Positions 24,526 to 34,043 are shown, counted from the first letter of the stretch. The stretch is 64,000 nucleotides of DNA from CAIYZT01 sp031385445 (GCA_031385445.1 JANNBM010000068.1:1-64000); one strand, 5' to 3'. Notes: a model not told the origin generated them from the letters alone. Translations and numbers: made by a program.

Positions 24526-27306
24526 ATGAGCCTGCGCGCGCGCATCACCCGCCATCCCATCGCCTTTGACAAGGGCGCGGCCGCCGATGCTTTGGCGCAG
24601 CTGCCAACGCTGGACGCGGGCACGGCGGCGCTGATCGGGGGGGCGGCGGGGTCTGCGCCCTATTTGAAATCCTTGATCCTGCGCGAGTCGGTTTGGCTTT
24701 TGCCGGTCCTTGACACTGCGCCAGAGGCGGCTTTAGCGCGGGTTTTGGCGGATCTGCAGAATGTCGCGCCGGACCAATTGGCAAGCGCGCTGCGCCAAGC
24801 CAAGCGCCGCGTGGCGCTGGTGACGGCGCTTTGCGATCTGGGTGGGGTCTGGGGGGTGATGCAGGTCACCGGGGCTTTGACCGCCTTGGCCGATTGCGCG
24901 GTTGATCTGGCGATGAAAACGCTTGTAGGCGGCGAGATTCGGCGGGGAAAACTGCCCGGTGCGCGGCCGGATGATGGTGCGTCTGCGGGCGGGATGGTGA
25001 CGCTGGCCATGGGCAAGATGGGCGCGTTCGAGCTGAATTATTCCTCTGACATCGACCTGATCTGTCTGTTCGATCAGGACCGCTATGGCGCGGATTGGCA
25101 AGAGGCGCGGGCGGCCTTCATCCGCGTGACGCGCAAGATGACCGCGCTTTTGTCGGATATCACCGCCGAGGGCTATGTTTTTCGCACCGATCTGCGGCTG
25201 CGGCCCGACGCGTCGGTGATGCCGGTTTGTCTGTCGATGGCGGCGGCCGAGGCTTATTATGAAGCGCAGGGCCGGACCTGGGAGCGCGCGGCCTTCATCA
25301 AGGCGCGGGCGTGTGGCGGCGATATCGCGGCGGGGGAGCGGTTTTTGAAAACCCTGACGCCGTTTGTCTGGCGCAAGCACCTGGATTTTGCGGCCATTCA
25401 GGACGCCCATGACATGCGGCTGCGTATCCGCGACCACCGGGGGCTGAACCGGCCCTTGGCGGTTGAAGGGCACAATATGAAGCTGGGGCAGGGCGGTATT
25501 CGCGAGATCGAGTTTTTCACCCAGACGCGGCAGCTGATCGCGGGGGGGCGCGATGTGTCGCTGCGCGGGCGCGGCACGCTGGAGGGGCTGAACGCTTTGG
25601 CGGCGGCGGGATGGGTGCCGAAGGACGTGACCGATCATTTGGCCGCGCTTTACGTGCAGCACCGCGATCTGGAGCACCGGATTCAGATGGTGGGCGATGA
25701 GCAGACGCATGATCTGCCCGCCTCGCCTGAGGGGGTGGCGCGGATTGCGGCACTTTGCGGGCAGGAAGAGGCGGCGTTTCGCGGTGGGCTGCTGGAGCGG
25801 CTGCGGCTGACGGACCGGCTGACGGACGGCTTTTTCGCGCCCAATCAGGCGGCGGATGCGCCGGAGTTGTCGGCGGATGCACAGCGCATTGTTGCGGGCT
25901 GGTCCAGCTATGCCTGTCTGCGGTCGGACCGGGCGGTGACGATTTTCCGCCGTCTTGCGCCGCAGCTTTTGCAGCGCCTGTCGCGGGCGGCCAACCCCGA
26001 TGAGGCGCTTTTGGCGCTGGACGGGTTTCTGGCGGGGTTGCCGTCGGGCGTGCAGATATTCTCGTTGTTCGAGGCGAACCCGCCGCTGGTCGATCTGATC
26101 ATCGATATTGCGGCCACGGCGCCGGTTCTGGCGCGGTATTTGGCGCGAAACGCAAGCGTGCTGGACGCGGTGATCGGGGGCGCGTTCTTTGCGCCTTGGC
26201 CGGGGGCGGCGACGCTGCGGGCGGATCTGGCGGCGGCGCTGGCCGAAGCGGGGGATTACGAGCATCAACTGGACCGGGCGCGCGGATGGATGAAAGAGCT
26301 GCATTTTCGCATCGGAGTGCATCATTTGCGCGGGTTGATCGACGGGTTCGAAGCGGCGAAATGCTATGCCGATCTGGCCGAGGCGGTGATTGCGGCGCTG
26401 TGGCCTGTGGTTCTGGGCGATTTTGCCCGCAAACACGGGGCGGCTCCGGGGCGGGGGGCGGTGCTGTTGGGGATGGGATCGCTCGGGGCGGGGCGGCTGA
26501 ATGCGCAGTCGGATCTGGACCTGATCCTGATTTATGATGCGGCGGGGGTTGAGCAATCTTCGGGAACGCGACCCTTGCCCGCGCGAACCTATTACGCGCG
26601 GCTGACCCAAGCGATGGTGACGGCGCTGTCTGCGCAAACGGCGCAGGGGCGGCTTTATGAGGTGGATGTGCGGCTGCGCCCGTCGGGGCGGCAGGGGGCG
26701 GTTGCGACCTCGCTGGACAGCTTTCGCGCCTATCAGCGGGACGAGGCCTGGACCTGGGAGCATCTGGCGCTGACGCGGGCGCGGGTGATGACGGGGGATG
26801 GGGCGCTGGCGGGCGAGGTCGAGGCACTGCGGCGCGAGATTTTGGGCGAAAAGGCCAAGGACGCCGCGAAAATCCGCCGCGATACGGCAGAGATGCGCGC
26901 GCGGCTGCAAGAGGCCAAACCGGGCGAGGGGGATTTTGACGCCAAGTTCGGCGCTGGCAAGTTGATGGATGTGGAACTGTGCGGGCAGATGGCGGCGCTT
27001 TTGGCCGCAAGCCCGGCGCGGCAGGTGGAACGGCAGATTGGCGCGGGGCCAAAGGGGCAGAACGGCGCTGAGGCGTCGGATTCAGATCAGACCCGGCTCT
27101 TGGATGCCTACAGGCTGTTTTGGCGTTTGCAGGCAGCGTTGCGGCTGCTTTCGGACAAGGCGTTTGATATGGCGGCCTTGGGCGAGGGTGGGCGGGCGTT
27201 TATCTTGCGGGAAACCGGGATGGTGTCAGCGGAGGATCTGCGCGCGGCGCTGCGGGAAAAGGCGAGCCTCGCAGCGCAGGTGATTGCGCGCTGGCTTGGG
27301 GAATAA
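24526..27306 (+). CDS. glnE: Glutamine synthetase adenylyltransferase/deadenylase
   Basis: A 926-aa bifunctional enzyme. It adds AMP to, or removes it from, the conserved tyrosine of glutamine synthetase under control of PII and glutamine. Two nucleotidyltransferase domains are visible: the deadenylase motif YSSDIDLICLFD near 173 and the adenylylase motif AQSDLDLILIYD near 662, each with a helical GlnE domain after it. Its targets glnB and glnA are 30 kb downstream in this window. Confidence 0.96.
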   Translation: MSLRARITRHPIAFDKGAAADALAQLPTLDAGTAALIGGAAGSAPYLKSLILRESVWLLPVLDTAPEAALARVLADLQNVAPDQLASALRQAKRRVALVTALCDLGGVWGVMQVTGALTALADCAVDLAMKTLVGGEIRRGKLPGARPDDGASAGGMVTLAMGKMGAFELNYSSDIDLICLFDQDRYGADWQEARAAFIRVTRKMTALLSDITAEGYVFRTDLRLRPDASVMPVCLSMAAAEAYYEAQGRTWERAAFIKARACGGDIAAGERFLKTLTPFVWRKHLDFAAIQDAHDMRLRIRDHRGLNRPLAVEGHNMKLGQGGIREIEFFTQTRQLIAGGRDVSLRGRGTLEGLNALAAAGWVPKDVTDHLAALYVQHRDLEHRIQMVGDEQTHDLPASPEGVARIAALCGQEEAAFRGGLLERLRLTDRLTDGFFAPNQAADAPELSADAQRIVAGWSSYACLRSDRAVTIFRRLAPQLLQRLSRAANPDEALLALDGFLAGLPSGVQIFSLFEANPPLVDLIIDIAATAPVLARYLARNASVLDAVIGGAFFAPWPGAATLRADLAAALAEAGDYEHQLDRARGWMKELHFRIGVHHLRGLIDGFEAAKCYADLAEAVIAALWPVVLGDFARKHGAAPGRGAVLLGMGSLGAGRLNAQSDLDLILIYDAAGVEQSSGTRPLPARTYYARLTQAMVTALSAQTAQGRLYEVDVRLRPSGRQGAVATSLDSFRAYQRDEAWTWEHLALTRARVMTGDGALAGEVEALRREILGEKAKDAAKIRRDTAEMRARLQEAKPGEGDFDAKFGAGKLMDVELCGQMAALLAASPARQVERQIGAGPKGQNGAEASDSDQTRLLDAYRLFWRLQAALRLLSDKAFDMAALGEGGRAFILRETGMVSAEDLRAALREKASLAAQVIARWLGE

Positions 27307-27322
27307 AGGGGACTTGGCTGCG

Positions 27323-27604
27323 ATGGAACTGTCAGATGCCGACCCAAAGGGGCTTGTGCGCGAAAGTTATGCCATTGAAGGCATTACGGAAGCTGAGTGC
27401 AAATCGATTTTCATCGACTGGGCGCTAAGCCTGAAGCCGGGGGTGGAGGCTGCCGCCGCGCTGCCTGTGCTGATCGGGTTTTATGGCGCGGGGCGGCACG
27501 ATCATCCGATGACGGGGATTTTGTCGCAGGCGATGAGCGCGCCCGCGACAGCAAAACGGCGGGGCGGGCGCACGGGGCGGGGCTTCGATGCGCAGCCGCT
27601 TTAA
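27323..27604 (+). CDS. Conserved small protein of unknown function
   Basis: A 93-aa protein, start MELSDADPKGLVRESY at 27323. It follows glnE by 16 nt on the same strand and is probably co-transcribed. It is soluble with a basic, Arg/Gly-rich tail (KRRGGRTGRGF). I recall similar short proteins in Rhodobacterales (ESYAIEGIT...SIFIDWAL) but know of no function. The 3' end overlaps the convergent VOC gene by 4 nt. Confidence 0.75.
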   Translation: MELSDADPKGLVRESYAIEGITEAECKSIFIDWALSLKPGVEAAAALPVLIGFYGAGRHDHPMTGILSQAMSAPATAKRRGGRTGRGFDAQPL

Positions 27605-28062
27605 CCCATTGCGGCGGCTTCGAGCGCGGCGATTTCCAGTTTGATCATGCCCATCATCGCCTGCAACACACGGCCAGAACCGTCGGACTTTAGCAGGCGC
27701 GGCAGGGCGCGGGGGATGATTTGCCACGATATCCCAAAGCGGTCCGTCAGCCAGCCGCAGCGGCTTTCGGTGCCGCCGCCCTCCAGCAAAGCGGCCCAGA
27801 TCCGGTCAACCTCGGCCTGCGAGTCCAGATAAACGGTGATCGAGGCGGCAGGGGAGGCTTTGTAAAGCGGCCCACCGTTCAGGCCCCAAAACCGTTGGCC
27901 CATCAGGGTGAAGGCGACGGTGAAAGCACCTTTTGCAGGATCGCCGCCGTGGTAAAAGACGTCGGTGATCTCGGCATCGTCAAAGAGCGAGGTGTAAAGC
28001 TGCGCGGCGTGCAGCGCGCTGGTGTCGAACCAAAAGCAGGTGGACAGTTCGGGCAGGGGCAT
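27601..28062 (-). CDS. VOC family protein, PhnB-like
   Basis: A 153-aa PhnB/3-demethylubiquinone-methyltransferase-like VOC protein. Typical pieces are STCFWFDTSALHAAQLYTS at the N-terminus, GLNGGPLYK in the middle, and LTDRFGISWQIIP with the conserved D-x-x-G-x-x-W near 112-125. The start at 28062 (MPLPEL) gives the full domain; the open frame continues upstream into eda. No metal-dependent activity can be assigned. Confidence 0.85.
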   Translation of the reverse strand: MPLPELSTCFWFDTSALHAAQLYTSLFDDAEITDVFYHGGDPAKGAFTVAFTLMGQRFWGLNGGPLYKASPAASITVYLDSQAEVDRIWAALLEGGGTESRCGWLTDRFGISWQIIPRALPRLLKSDGSGRVLQAMMGMIKLEIAALEAAAMG

Positions 28063-28129
28063 GGCGATACCGGCTGTTTTGCGGCCAGCCTGCGCCGCAT
28101 GTCCCGACCCGTCAAGTCCCTTTGCCCGT

Positions 28130-28774
28130 TCAGGCGCGTCTGAGCGCAGCAGCTTCGGCGGCCAGCGCGGTGACTGTCGCCCATTCCCCGTTCGCCATCG
28201 CCTCTTTGGGGGCAACCCATGATCCGCCGACGCACAGGATGTTCTTCAGCGCCAGATAGTCCGGCGCGATTTTCAGGCTGATGCCGCCGGTGGGGCAGAA
28301 TTTGACCTGCGGGATGGGCGAGCCGATGGATTTGAGGTAAGCCGCGCCGCCGGCCTGTTCGGCGGGAAAGAATTTCTGAACCGTATAGCCCTTTTCCAGC
28401 AGCGCCATGATTTCGGACGCGCTCGCAGCGCCGGGCAAAAGCGGCAGGCCCTCGTCCTCGCAGGCGCCGATGATGCGGTCTGTGGCGCCCGGCGAGACGC
28501 CGAACATCGCGCCCGCTGCCTTGGCGGCTTTGACATCGGCGGGGGTCAGAAGCGTGCCCGCGCCCACGATCCCGCCGGGCACCTCGACCATGGCGCGGAT
28601 GGCGTCAAGCGCGCAGGCGGTGCGCAAGGTCACCTCCAGGGCGGGCAGGCCGCCCTTGATGAGCGCGCGGGCGAGCGGGGCGGCGAGGGCCAGATCGTCG
28701 ATCACCAGGACCGGCACAACGGGCGCGAGGCGGCAGATTTCGGCGGCTTTAACGGATTGTTCGGCGGGGGTCAT
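28130..28774 (-). CDS. eda: KHG/KDPG aldolase
   Basis: A 214-aa class I aldolase that splits 2-keto-3-deoxy-6-phosphogluconate into pyruvate and glyceraldehyde-3-phosphate. The catalytic Glu is in PALEVTLRT (about 44-52), the Schiff-base Lys in VQKFFPAEQAGG (about 133-144), and the phosphate site in CPTGGIS. It follows edd by 26 nt on the same strand, forming the Entner-Doudoroff operon, the main sugar route in roseobacters. Confidence 0.95.
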   Translation of the reverse strand: MTPAEQSVKAAEICRLAPVVPVLVIDDLALAAPLARALIKGGLPALEVTLRTACALDAIRAMVEVPGGIVGAGTLLTPADVKAAKAAGAMFGVSPGATDRIIGACEDEGLPLLPGAASASEIMALLEKGYTVQKFFPAEQAGGAAYLKSIGSPIPQVKFCPTGGISLKIAPDYLALKNILCVGGSWVAPKEAMANGEWATVTALAAEAAALRRA

Positions 28775-28800
28775 GTCAGGGTCCTTGGGGGCAAAAGTGA

Positions 28801-30606
28801 TCAGATTACCAGCGCGGCGCCGGTTTCAGAAGAGCCGACACCGGCGCGGAAGGCCGCGAACAGTTCGCGGCCAAGACCGGCCTGATTGGCCGACAGGTCG
28901 ATCACGACCGGAGTGCGGGTGTCAAAATCGGCGGTGAGCACGCTAAGGGTGCCCGCGCCCGCATCAAGGCGGATGATGTCGCCGTCGCGCAGGCGGGCAA
29001 GTGGGCCGCCTTGGGCCGCTTCGGGTGAGATATGGATGGCGGCCGGAACCTTGCCCGACGCGCCCGACATGCGCCCATCGGTGATGAGCGCCACGCGCAG
29101 GCCGCGGTCTTGCAGGACCGAAAGCGTGGGGGTCAGCGAGTGCAGTTCGGGCATGCCATTGGCGCGCGGGCCTTGAAACCGCACGACGACCACGGTGTCA
29201 GAGGTGAACTCGCCCGCTTTGAACGCGGCTTTCACTGCGTCCTGGCTGTGGAAAATCCGTGCCGGAGCCTCAATAATATGACGCTCCGGCGCGACGGCGG
29301 ACACTTTGATCACGCCGCGCCCCAGATTGCCCGAAAGCTGGCGCAGACCGCCGGTGGTTTGGAATGGCGCGCTGGCAGCGCGCAGGATTTTGTCGTTCAG
29401 GCTGGTTTTCGTGCCCTCGGCCCAGCTGAGGCGGCCATCCAAGAGACGCGGCTCGTTGCGGTACTCAGCCAGACCGTTGCCCGAAATGGTTTTGGCGTCG
29501 CCATGCAACAGCCCGGCGTCCAGCAGCTGCGCGATCATGAAAGACAGCCCGCCCGCCGCGTGGAAATGGTTCACATCGGCCAGACCGTTGGGGTAAATCT
29601 TAGCCATCAAGGGGACGGCTTGCGACAGATCATCGAAATCGTCGAGCGTGATCAGCACGCCCGAGGCGCGGGCCATGGCGGGCAGGTGCAGGATCAGGTT
29701 GGTCGAGCCGCCCGTGGCCATCAGGCCCACCATGCCGTTGACATAGGCCCGCGCGTCCAGAATTTCGCCCAACGGGCGGAAATCATTGCCAAGCGCGGTG
29801 ATGGCGCTGGCGCGTTCGACTGCGGCGTTCGTCAGCGCCTCGCGCAGCGCGGTGCCAGGGTTCACGAAGGCAGCGCCCGGCAGATGCAGACCCATGAATT
29901 CCATCAGCATCTGGTTGGTGTTGGCCGTGCCGTAAAAGGTGCAGGTTCCGGGGCCATGATAGCTGGCCATCTCGGCCGCCATCAGGTCGGCGCGGCTTGC
30001 CTTGCCCTCGATAAAGGCGTTGCGCACGGCGGTTTTCTGATCGTTAGGCAGGCCAGAGGTCATCGGTCCCGCAGGCACAAAGACCGCCGGGATATGGCCA
30101 AAAGCGGCGGCGGCCATGACGAGGCCGGGCACGATTTTATCGCAGACCCCGAGGTACAGCGCGGAATCGAAGGTGTTGTGGCTGAGCGCGATTCCGGCGG
30201 CCAAAGCGATCACATCGCGCGAGAACAGCGACATTTCCATGCCAACCTGCCCTTGGGTCACGCCGTCACACATGGCCGGAACCCCGCCCGCCACCTGCGC
30301 CGTGGCGCCAAAGCGGCGCGCAGCCGCGCGGATCAGTTCGGGATAAGATTCATAAGGACGGTGCGCCGAAAGCATGTCGTTGTAAGCGGTGACGATCCCG
30401 ATATTTGGCGCGCGTGCGTCTGTAAGGGCGGCTTTGTCCCCCTCCATCGCGGCATAGGCGTGGGCTTGATTGCCGCAGGAAAGATGCGCACGGGCGGGCC
30501 CCGCGGCGGCGGCGGCGGCAAGGCGAGCCAGATAATCACCGCGCGGTTTGGCCGACCGCTCTTTGATCCGGTCCGTGACACGCTCAATCGTGGGATGCAG
30601 GGGCAA
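28801..30606 (-). CDS. edd: Phosphogluconate dehydratase
   Basis: A 601-aa IlvD/Edd-family [4Fe-4S] dehydratase converting 6-phosphogluconate to KDPG. Family signatures are CDGVTQGQVGMEMSLFSRD (about 148-166), GVCDKIVPGL with a cluster Cys (about 190-199) and the C-terminal TDGRMSGASGKVPAAIH. Translation starts at TTG (30606) with AGGAAAAGACC just upstream; an in-frame TAG four codons earlier rules out anything longer. A LacI-type palindrome sits 47 nt before the start. Confidence 0.95.
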   Translation of the reverse strand: MPLHPTIERVTDRIKERSAKPRGDYLARLAAAAAAGPARAHLSCGNQAHAYAAMEGDKAALTDARAPNIGIVTAYNDMLSAHRPYESYPELIRAAARRFGATAQVAGGVPAMCDGVTQGQVGMEMSLFSRDVIALAAGIALSHNTFDSALYLGVCDKIVPGLVMAAAAFGHIPAVFVPAGPMTSGLPNDQKTAVRNAFIEGKASRADLMAAEMASYHGPGTCTFYGTANTNQMLMEFMGLHLPGAAFVNPGTALREALTNAAVERASAITALGNDFRPLGEILDARAYVNGMVGLMATGGSTNLILHLPAMARASGVLITLDDFDDLSQAVPLMAKIYPNGLADVNHFHAAGGLSFMIAQLLDAGLLHGDAKTISGNGLAEYRNEPRLLDGRLSWAEGTKTSLNDKILRAASAPFQTTGGLRQLSGNLGRGVIKVSAVAPERHIIEAPARIFHSQDAVKAAFKAGEFTSDTVVVVRFQGPRANGMPELHSLTPTLSVLQDRGLRVALITDGRMSGASGKVPAAIHISPEAAQGGPLARLRDGDIIRLDAGAGTLSVLTADFDTRTPVVIDLSANQAGLGRELFAAFRAGVGSSETGAALVI

Positions 30607-30652
30607 GGTCTTTTCCTATGGATGTTGGCGTTTGCCGGTCTTTAGCAGACAA

Positions 30653-30666
30653 TGTTAGCGCTAACA
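30653..30666 (-). promoter_or_regulatory. LacI/GntR-type operator upstream of edd
   Basis: TGTTAGCGCTAACA is a perfect 14-bp palindrome with a central CG, the shape bound by LacI-family sugar regulators such as E. coli GntR. Its position 47 nt from the edd start suits repression of edd-eda. No LacI-family gene is in the window. Confidence 0.65.
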
Positions 30667-30690
30667 ATTGCTCTTTCCTTGGCGCCACTG

Positions 30691-30746
30691 AATTTGGACA
30701 GCAATCGTTTCCAAATTCGAAACAAATTTGGCCTCGAAATGGAAAC
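30691..30746. promoter_or_regulatory. Array of AATTTGG inverted repeats
   Basis: AATTTGG (30691-30697), CCAAATT (30711-30717) and AATTTGG (30725-30731) form one spaced and one tighter inverted pair. They are partly nested within GTTTCC and GGAAAC. The stretch is AT-rich against its surroundings and lies between edd and the divergent lipoprotein gene. It could bind a dimeric regulator; this is inference from symmetry only. Confidence 0.35.
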
Positions 30747-30847
30747 AACTCAAACTTGCCTCTAATCTTACTTAATGTAGCCTCATTTCCCTGAAAAAAC
30801 GAAGGCAAGGGTCTGGGGAGCCCCACCGACATTATAGGGGTAACACC

Positions 30848-31474
30848 ATGTCAATGAAAAGAACACTCGGTGCCGTTTTGATCCTCGCCGCCCTTTCGGC
30901 CTGTGGGGTTGCAGTTCCGCCTAGTCGGAACGCGGTTCTTCCCATTCTTCCCTCGCAAATCAGCACAGCGCCGGGCGAGGTGATTGCCGGTCCGCAGGAG
31001 CTGGCCGTTTTGGGCATAGAAATTGCCGTTCCGCAGACCTTGCGCACGAGCGAAGCCAACGTGCTGGTGCCCAGTGCAGATATTGTGTGGCGCGGTGATC
31101 CGCTTGGCGAGCGTCACGAGCAGGTCGCGGCAATTTTCCAAAACGCGGCGGCAAAGGCGACCGAGGGTTTCACCGACGGACGCGGCGTGATCGTATCGGT
31201 CGAGGTGACGCGGTTTCACGCGCTGACGGAAAAGGCGCGCTATCTGACCGGCGGCAATTATGCGCTGCACTTCATCCTGACAGTGCGCGACGCAGCAACC
31301 GGCGAACTGATTGACGGGCCGCGGCCGATCATTGCCGATGTCCGAGCGTCAGGCGGCATTCGGGCGATTGCAGAAGACAATGTCGGGCGTACCGAAAAGG
31401 TGGTTATCACGGAACGTCTTGTGTCGGTTCTGTACTCCGAGTTGAAGAATTTGATGGTTGAACCGGCGGTTTGA
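30848..31474 (+). CDS. Lipoprotein, DUF6778-like
   Basis: A 208-aa exported lipoprotein with a lipobox LSAC (Cys19) after a short hydrophobic signal. The mature part is a compact domain with VEVTRFHALTEKARYLTGG near 124-142 and VRASGGIRAIAEDN near 173-186. I recall it as a Rhodobacterales-specific family (DUF6778) without known role. AGGGG lies 6 nt before the ATG. It is divergent from edd and ends at a terminator. Confidence 0.8.
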   Translation: MSMKRTLGAVLILAALSACGVAVPPSRNAVLPILPSQISTAPGEVIAGPQELAVLGIEIAVPQTLRTSEANVLVPSADIVWRGDPLGERHEQVAAIFQNAAAKATEGFTDGRGVIVSVEVTRFHALTEKARYLTGGNYALHFILTVRDAATGELIDGPRPIIADVRASGGIRAIAEDNVGRTEKVVITERLVSVLYSELKNLMVEPAV

Positions 31475-31497
31475 CACGGGATCTTCAACAGCCTTGC

Positions 31498-31535
31498 AAA
31501 GCCCCGCCGCATCCGCGCCGGGGCTTTCGCATTTT
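31498..31535 (+). terminator. Rho-independent terminator after the lipoprotein gene
   Basis: AAAGCCCCG (31498-31506) pairs with CGGGGCTTT (31519-31527) around a 12-nt loop, followed by CGCATTTTG. It lies 24 nt after the stop codon and before the rRNA methyltransferase gene. Confidence 0.75.
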
Positions 31536-31558
31536 GTATCGATCCGCTAAGCGGGGGC

Positions 31559-32788
31559 ATGAACGAAAATGATCCCCTGCAGGCGCCCGATGGCGCGATC
31601 CGTGGCCGCGCTGTTGTGCGGCTGAAACCCAAAGCTGAAGCGCGGGCGATCCGGCACGGATTTCCGTGGATTTATGCGGATGAATTGGTGACCGACCGGC
31701 GCACCTCGTCGCTGGAGCCGGGGACTTTGGCGGTGCTGGAAGACGGTGATCGGCGGGCGCTGGGGCTGGTGACGGTCAATGTGAAATCCAAGATCATCGC
31801 GCGCATGCTGGACCGCGATCCGAATGCCGAGATCGACGAGGCATGGTTTGCCGGGCGGCTCAGCCGGGCGCTGGCGCTGCGCGAGCGGGTTTATGATGCG
31901 CCCTATTACCGCTGGGTGCATGCCGAGGCGGACGCGCTGCCGGGGATCGTGATTGACCGGTTCGGCGATCTGGCCGTGGTGCAGCCGAATGCGGCCTGGG
32001 CCGAGGTGCTGATCGCGCCTTTGGTGGCGGCGGTCATGGCGGTTTCTGGTGTGAAAACCGTGGTCAAGAACGGCACGGGCCGCTCGCGCGCGCTTGAGGG
32101 ACTGCTCGAGGAAACCGTGGTTCTGGCGGGTTCGGTGGATGGGCCGGTGAAGGTGCCGATGAACGGCGCAGTCTATATTGCGGATGTCTTGGGCGGCCAG
32201 AAGACCGGGCTTTTCTTTGACCAACGGCCCAATCACGCTTTTGCCGCCAGCCTGTCCAAGCGCGCGCGGGTGCTTGACATGTTCTCGCATGTGGGCGGGT
32301 TTGGGTTGGCGGCGCTCGCGGGCGGGGCTTTGCACGCGACCTGCGTGGACGGGTCCGCGCCTGCTTTGGCGCTGGCGCAGCAGGGGGCCGAAGAGTCGGG
32401 ATTTGCCGCGCGTTTTGCCACGCGGCAGGGGGATTCTTTTGAAGTTTTGGAGAGCCTTGGGGCCGAGGGCGCGGCGTTTGAGGTGGTGATTTGCGATCCG
32501 CCGGCGTTTGCGCCTGCAAAACCGGCGCTGGAGGCGGGGTTGCGCGCCTATGAGCGGATCGCGCGGCTGGCGGCGCCGCTGGTGGCGCCGGGCGGGTATA
32601 TTGTTCTGTGCTCTTGCAGTCATGCCGTTGATCTTGCGGCGTTTCGCAACGCCTGCGCGCGCGGTCTTGGGCGCGGAGGGCGGCGATCCCAACTTCTGCA
32701 CACGGGCTTTGCCGGGCCGGATCACCCGATGCTGCCGCAGCTGGCGGAAAGCGGATACCTGAAATCGCTCGTCTTCCGGCTGGATTGA
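31559..32788 (+). CDS. Class I SAM-dependent rRNA methyltransferase, RlmI-like
   Basis: A 409-aa protein with an N-terminal PUA domain (about 15-90; GFPWIYADEL), a linker, and a Rossmann methyltransferase domain. Motif I is LDMFSHVGGFG (about 239-249), motif IV is CDPPAFAPAK (about 309-318), and the catalytic Cys is in LCSCSHAVD. This is the RlmI layout (23S rRNA m5C1962 methylation); the exact target base is not proven. It is followed by the PIN gene 5 nt downstream. Confidence 0.88.
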   Translation: MNENDPLQAPDGAIRGRAVVRLKPKAEARAIRHGFPWIYADELVTDRRTSSLEPGTLAVLEDGDRRALGLVTVNVKSKIIARMLDRDPNAEIDEAWFAGRLSRALALRERVYDAPYYRWVHAEADALPGIVIDRFGDLAVVQPNAAWAEVLIAPLVAAVMAVSGVKTVVKNGTGRSRALEGLLEETVVLAGSVDGPVKVPMNGAVYIADVLGGQKTGLFFDQRPNHAFAASLSKRARVLDMFSHVGGFGLAALAGGALHATCVDGSAPALALAQQGAEESGFAARFATRQGDSFEVLESLGAEGAAFEVVICDPPAFAPAKPALEAGLRAYERIARLAAPLVAPGGYIVLCSCSHAVDLAAFRNACARGLGRGGRRSQLLHTGFAGPDHPMLPQLAESGYLKSLVFRLD

Positions 32789-32793
32789 CCAAA

Positions 32794-33336
32794 ATGCGCG
32801 TGGTTCTGGATGCCTGCGTTTTGTACCCGACGGTGCTGCGCGAAATTCTGTTGGGCGCGGCGAAGGCGGGGCTGTTTGACCCGGTCTGGTCGGAACGGAT
32901 CCTGCGCGAATGGGTGCTGGCAAGTGCCAAGATAAGCCCGGAGGCGCAGGTGTTTGCGGGCGGGGAGGCGGCGCTGGTCAAGGCGGGGTTTCCGCGCGCG
33001 ATGCAGGGCCCGCAGCCGCAAATCGAGGCCAAGTTGAGCCTGCCCGATGCCAATGATATTCACGTGCTGGCGGTAGCAATCTCGTCGCACGCGGACGCCA
33101 TCGTGACCTTCAACCGGGTGGATTTTCCGCGCCCGATTTTGGCGGAATGGCAGATTGACCGGCGCGATCCTGATGGGTTTTTGTGGGAGTTGCTCGGCCA
33201 GAATCCGGCCGAGATGGCGCGCATCGTCGAAGAGGTTCGCGCCACGGCAGAGCGGTTGTCTGGCGCGGCGATGCCCTTGAAAACCTTGATGAAACGGGTG
33301 CAGCTTTACCGCTTGGGCAAGGCGTTGGGGGCTTAG
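32794..33336 (+). CDS. PIN-domain protein, RSP_2648 type
   Basis: A 180-aa PIN-fold putative ribonuclease. The first acidic residue is in VVLDACVLYP and a later one in the SLPDANDIHVLAVA region (about 88-101), with TFNRVDFP near the fourth strand. These give the usual Asp/Glu cluster for Mg-dependent cleavage. No antitoxin gene is adjacent; it is paired with an rRNA methyltransferase, so an RNA-processing role is as likely as a toxin. ATG at 32794 is preferred over a TTG overlapping the previous stop. Confidence 0.85.
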   Translation: MRVVLDACVLYPTVLREILLGAAKAGLFDPVWSERILREWVLASAKISPEAQVFAGGEAALVKAGFPRAMQGPQPQIEAKLSLPDANDIHVLAVAISSHADAIVTFNRVDFPRPILAEWQIDRRDPDGFLWELLGQNPAEMARIVEEVRATAERLSGAAMPLKTLMKRVQLYRLGKALGA

Positions 33337-34043
33337 GGCGCGCGCGGGATCTGACGTGTTTTGGCCGACCAGCGGGCCTCGTTCCGCTCGATCGCGGCGA
33401 TGCGTTCGGCGGCGCGCGGATGGCTCATCAGCCATGCAGGGGCGCCTGCGGATTTACTGCCTGTCAAACCCTCAAGTTTGCGAAACAGGGATTTTTGCGG
33501 CTCGGCCCCGATGCCCGATTTTATCAAAAGCGCACTCGCCCATTCGTCGGCCTCAAATTCATCTCGGCGCGACAGTCGGGCCATCAGCGCCGCCGAAACG
33601 CTCCGCGCGAGCCAGGCACCAAAGAAAGGCACGAACCGGTTCAACAGGACAGACATCACCACGACAACCGCATTTTGTCCTGTAAAATCAATCATCCGCC
33701 TTCGCGAGTGGCCCAAAGCCACATGGCCAAGTTCATGCGCAATGACCGAAGCAAGCTCGTCGTCGCTGACATCACCTGCCGCTTTGCGTGCCACAAAACC
33801 GCGCGTCAGAAAAATCCGGCCATCAGGCGCTGCCAACCCGTTCACGGCATCAATCTGGTAAACGTGGACCAAGATCCGAGGAACTTGCAACGCGGCGGCC
33901 ATCTTTTGGACCAGCGCCATGATCTGGGGGTCGTCCAGGGGCGCGGAGTTTTCATCCAGCCGGCGTTTGGTTTGCCGGGCGGAAAACCAAAGTGACAGGA
34001 CGCCATAGGCCACAAGCAAAAGGAGGGGAAGCGCGCGGATCAT
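33333..34043 (-). CDS. M48 family metalloprotease
   Basis: A 236-aa membrane-anchored zinc protease. An N-terminal helix (about 3-22) anchors it. The HEXXH motif is HELGHVALGH (about 144-153), and the third ligand Glu is in RRDEFEADEWA (about 197-207). A second hydrophobic segment (VVVVMSVLLNRFVPFFGAWL) precedes that. It resembles small Oma1/HtpX-like proteases for periplasmic or envelope quality control. It overlaps the convergent PIN gene by 4 nt. Confidence 0.88.
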   Translation of the reverse strand: MIRALPLLLLVAYGVLSLWFSARQTKRRLDENSAPLDDPQIMALVQKMAAALQVPRILVHVYQIDAVNGLAAPDGRIFLTRGFVARKAAGDVSDDELASVIAHELGHVALGHSRRRMIDFTGQNAVVVVMSVLLNRFVPFFGAWLARSVSAALMARLSRRDEFEADEWASALLIKSGIGAEPQKSLFRKLEGLTGSKSAGAPAWLMSHPRAAERIAAIERNEARWSAKTRQIPRAP

